Positions 62,395-64,000 of a stretch of DNA of 64,000 nucleotides are shown piece by piece. This stretch comes from Bacillota bacterium (GTDB lineage: Bacteria; Bacillota; Clostridia; Peptostreptococcales; Anaerovoracaceae), in the NCBI GenBank assembly GCA_017459895.1, contig JAFUCA010000001.1, positions 1-64,000 of the forward strand. Direction: 5' to 3'. Within the stretch, counting starts at the first letter, position 1, and each line of letters opens with the position of its first letter. Position numbers and translations under genes: made by a program. A model generated the notes under the pieces. It searched no databases, had not been told where the DNA came from, and saw only the letters and a program-made list of their open reading frames with translations.

Positions 62395-63417
62395 ATGCTG
62401 TATGAACTGTCACAGAAGTACAAACGAATAGCCATCGTGGGCATGGCGAAGAATGCCGGCAAGACCACCACCCTCAACTATTTTCTCGAAGAGGCGATGG
62501 ATGAGGAGATGGTCGTCGGTGTCACGTCCACCGGCAGAGACGGAGAAAGAACCGATCTTGTGACAGGTACAGATAAACCAAGCATCTGGCTTGAAGAAGG
62601 AATGCTTGTATCGGTTCCGGTCCAGCTGTATGATCTGGCGGACGCAGGACTGGAGATTCTGCGAAAAACCGAGTACGGTACCTCCCTCGGTCCCATTCTG
62701 CTTTGCAGAGTCGCCAGCTCGGGCTACGTGCAGGTCGCAGGACCTGTCATTAACGCCCAGCATGAAAGCCTCTGCGCGGAGATGATCGAAGCCGGAGCGG
62801 AGGTGGTGCTGATCGACGGGGCGATCGACCGAAAGTCCATCGCGGCACCCGAAACATCCGATGCAATCATTCTTTCGACAGGTGCTGTCCTGTCAAGACA
62901 GATGCGAACCGTCATTGAGGAAACGGCACACACGGTGGGGCTGTATCGGCTGCCCCGCCTGGAAGAGGGACCGGTACGCGGGTACCTCGAGGACATCGGC
63001 GATGACGAGCGGATCCAGCTGATCCGGGACGGCGCATTGGAGACGCTCCCGGTCAGGACCGGTCTGGGCGCGGGGAAAATACTGGCTGGTTTATTGAACG
63101 AAAAAAATGGTAAGGATATCAGCCATATCTTTCTCCCGGGCGCATTCACACCGGGATCGATCGATGGGATCGATCCTCGGATGATGCGGCGGATCACTTT
63201 CGTACTGAAGGATCCGACCAGGATATTCTTCCCGCCGCCGATCTGGAGGAAGATGCGGAAATGGGGACTGAACGTAACCGTTCTGGAGAATATCAACGTT
63301 GCCGCGCTGACGGTGAACCCGACTTCACCCTTCGGCTACCGCTTTGACCAGCAGCAGCTGGTGCAGGCGATGCAGGCAGCGATCCCGGAAATACCGGTCA
63401 TCGACGTAATGGAATAA
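62395..63417 (+). CDS. kamB: Lysine 5,6-aminomutase reactivase subunit KamB-like P-loop protein
   Basis: 340 residues with the P-loop IVGMAKNAGKTTTLNYFL near the N-terminus and a LIDGAIDRKSIAAPETSDAIILSTGAVLS block. Proteins of this type sit between kamA and the MutS-like kamC in lysine-fermentation clusters and are thought to reactivate the B12-dependent 5,6-aminomutase. It follows kamA by 12 nt. The role is known from family context, not from a catalytic motif. Confidence 0.82.
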   Translation: MLYELSQKYKRIAIVGMAKNAGKTTTLNYFLEEAMDEEMVVGVTSTGRDGERTDLVTGTDKPSIWLEEGMLVSVPVQLYDLADAGLEILRKTEYGTSLGPILLCRVASSGYVQVAGPVINAQHESLCAEMIEAGAEVVLIDGAIDRKSIAAPETSDAIILSTGAVLSRQMRTVIEETAHTVGLYRLPRLEEGPVRGYLEDIGDDERIQLIRDGALETLPVRTGLGAGKILAGLLNEKNGKDISHIFLPGAFTPGSIDGIDPRMMRRITFVLKDPTRIFFPPPIWRKMRKWGLNVTVLENINVAALTVNPTSPFGYRFDQQQLVQAMQAAIPEIPVIDVME

Positions 63418-63446
63418 GGATCCGCAGGATCCGGGAAGGAAGCAGA

Positions 63447-64000
63447 ATGAGCGCACAAATCCTGGCAACAGACAAAGTGAAACGCGAAACAGGTCTCGCT
63501 CACGTTTTTGCTTCCCTGAACATCCTCTGCCCCTACGGCCAGCGGGCCCTGCGGGGGGCGAAACCGTTCATGCCCGGGGAGGAAGAGCAGCTGAGGGAGG
63601 AATTTGAGCGAATCCGGAAGATCGGAGAGATCATTGCGCGGGACGAACGGCGTACCGGCGAGCTCAAGGAAATCCTCATGCTGGTCAAAGACAACACACT
63701 GTCCATCGAAAAAAGTCGGGACAGCGTACTGACAGTGGTTGAGCTTTTCGAGCTGAAGATCCTGCTTCTGCAGATGGAAAAGCTTCGGAAAATGGACGAA
63801 ACCGAGCATTTCCCGCCGGAATTCGTGCCCTACGATGTGACGCCGCTTCTGGACTATCTGGATCCGGACGGCGGACGCATCAGCACCTTCTTCATCTACG
63901 ACAGTTTCTCCGAGGAACTGGCTGCCCTGCGGCAGCAGAGGAAGGATGCGGAGCGGCAGGTCCGAAAGCATCAGAAGCAAAAGGCAACGCAGCTTCGGAA
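63447..64000 (+). CDS. kamC: MutS-like ATPase KamC, N-terminal part (runs off the window)
   Basis: 184 residues from the ATG at 63447 (RBS GGGAAGGAAG) are open to the end of the window. The segment has the helical core region of MutS-like proteins (EFERIRKIGEIIARDERRTGELKEILMLVKDN, FELKILLLQMEKL). Its ATPase part would lie downstream. Position directly after kamB supports KamC, a component of lysine 5,6-aminomutase reactivation; kamD and kamE probably follow. Confidence 0.8.
   Translation, partial: MSAQILATDKVKRETGLAHVFASLNILCPYGQRALRGAKPFMPGEEEQLREEFERIRKIGEIIARDERRTGELKEILMLVKDNTLSIEKSRDSVLTVVELFELKILLLQMEKLRKMDETEHFPPEFVPYDVTPLLDYLDPDGGRISTFFIYDSFSEELAALRQQRKDAERQVRKHQKQKATQLR

Overview
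The window looks like one contiguous chromosomal segment of an anaerobic, amino-acid-fermenting Bacillota (Clostridia). The evidence is a lysine-fermentation operon (kdd, kamA, kamB, kamC plus a divergent kal), T-box and L-box leaders, a CIRCE-controlled clpB, EFR1-type ferredoxin flavoproteins, XpaC and DUF5685/DnaJ proteins, and GC-rich coding sequence with AGGAGG-type ribosome binding sites. An Anaerovoracaceae / Family XIII-like organism would fit, but this is inferred from gene content only.

Layout. 1-600: end of the ATP synthase operon (atpD, atpC). 944-7684: a giant secreted transglutaminase-like surface protein. 7782-11747: a putative PD-(D/E)XK-type protein, a CbxX/SpoVK-type AAA+ ATPase and an EFR1 protein. 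11997-25531: a sulfur-assimilation operon behind a LysR regulator, running from sulfate import (sbp, cysT, cysW, cysA) through APS formation and reduction (cysDN, aprAB) and a small siroheme sulfite reductase to a protein-thiocarboxylate branch (O-acetylhomoserine sulfhydrylase, ThiS-like carrier, E1-like activator, JAMM protease, TusA). 25566-29214: lysine riboswitch, dapA, lysA, ddh. 29223-31595: T-box and thrS. 32019-39050: nitrilase, serine acetyltransferase, DMT transporter with a divergent LysR, FTR-like protein, second PD-(D/E)XK-like paralog. 39168-42652: secreted CHAP/ricin-lectin protein with a frameshift at a G7 tract, and a small secreted protein. 42657-48755: clpB, hicAB, AmmeMemoRadiSam genes. 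48774-56488: housekeeping and hypothetical genes (DnaJ, DUF5685, CCA transferase, DUF815, XpaC, pseudouridine synthase). 56575-64000: the lysine-fermentation locus with two sigma-54 promoters and an enhancer-binding protein whose sensor region resembles the Kdd enzyme itself.

Three genome-scale signals stand out. First, the 10-mer CAGCCTTTGC / GCAAAGGCTG occurs at least 30 times on both strands, against about 0.1 expected by chance, like an uptake sequence or a HIP1-type element. Second, many intergenic gaps carry arrays of short inverted-repeat units whose arms are offset by a near-constant ~29-37 nt while the arm sequence differs from locus to locus; six arm families are visible. Third, two paralogous nuclease-like genes sit directly beside such arrays, and one is preceded by a 50-nt palindrome that would bury its ribosome binding site.

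The sulfur and lysine parts each form a coherent system. Sulfate is taken up, adenylated, reduced by AprAB without PAPS (the APS-kinase-like tail of CysN has lost its P-loop), reduced to sulfide and apparently loaded on a carrier protein to make homocysteine. Lysine is made by the diaminopimelate dehydrogenase route under L-box control and degraded by the 3,5-diaminohexanoate route under sigma-54 control.
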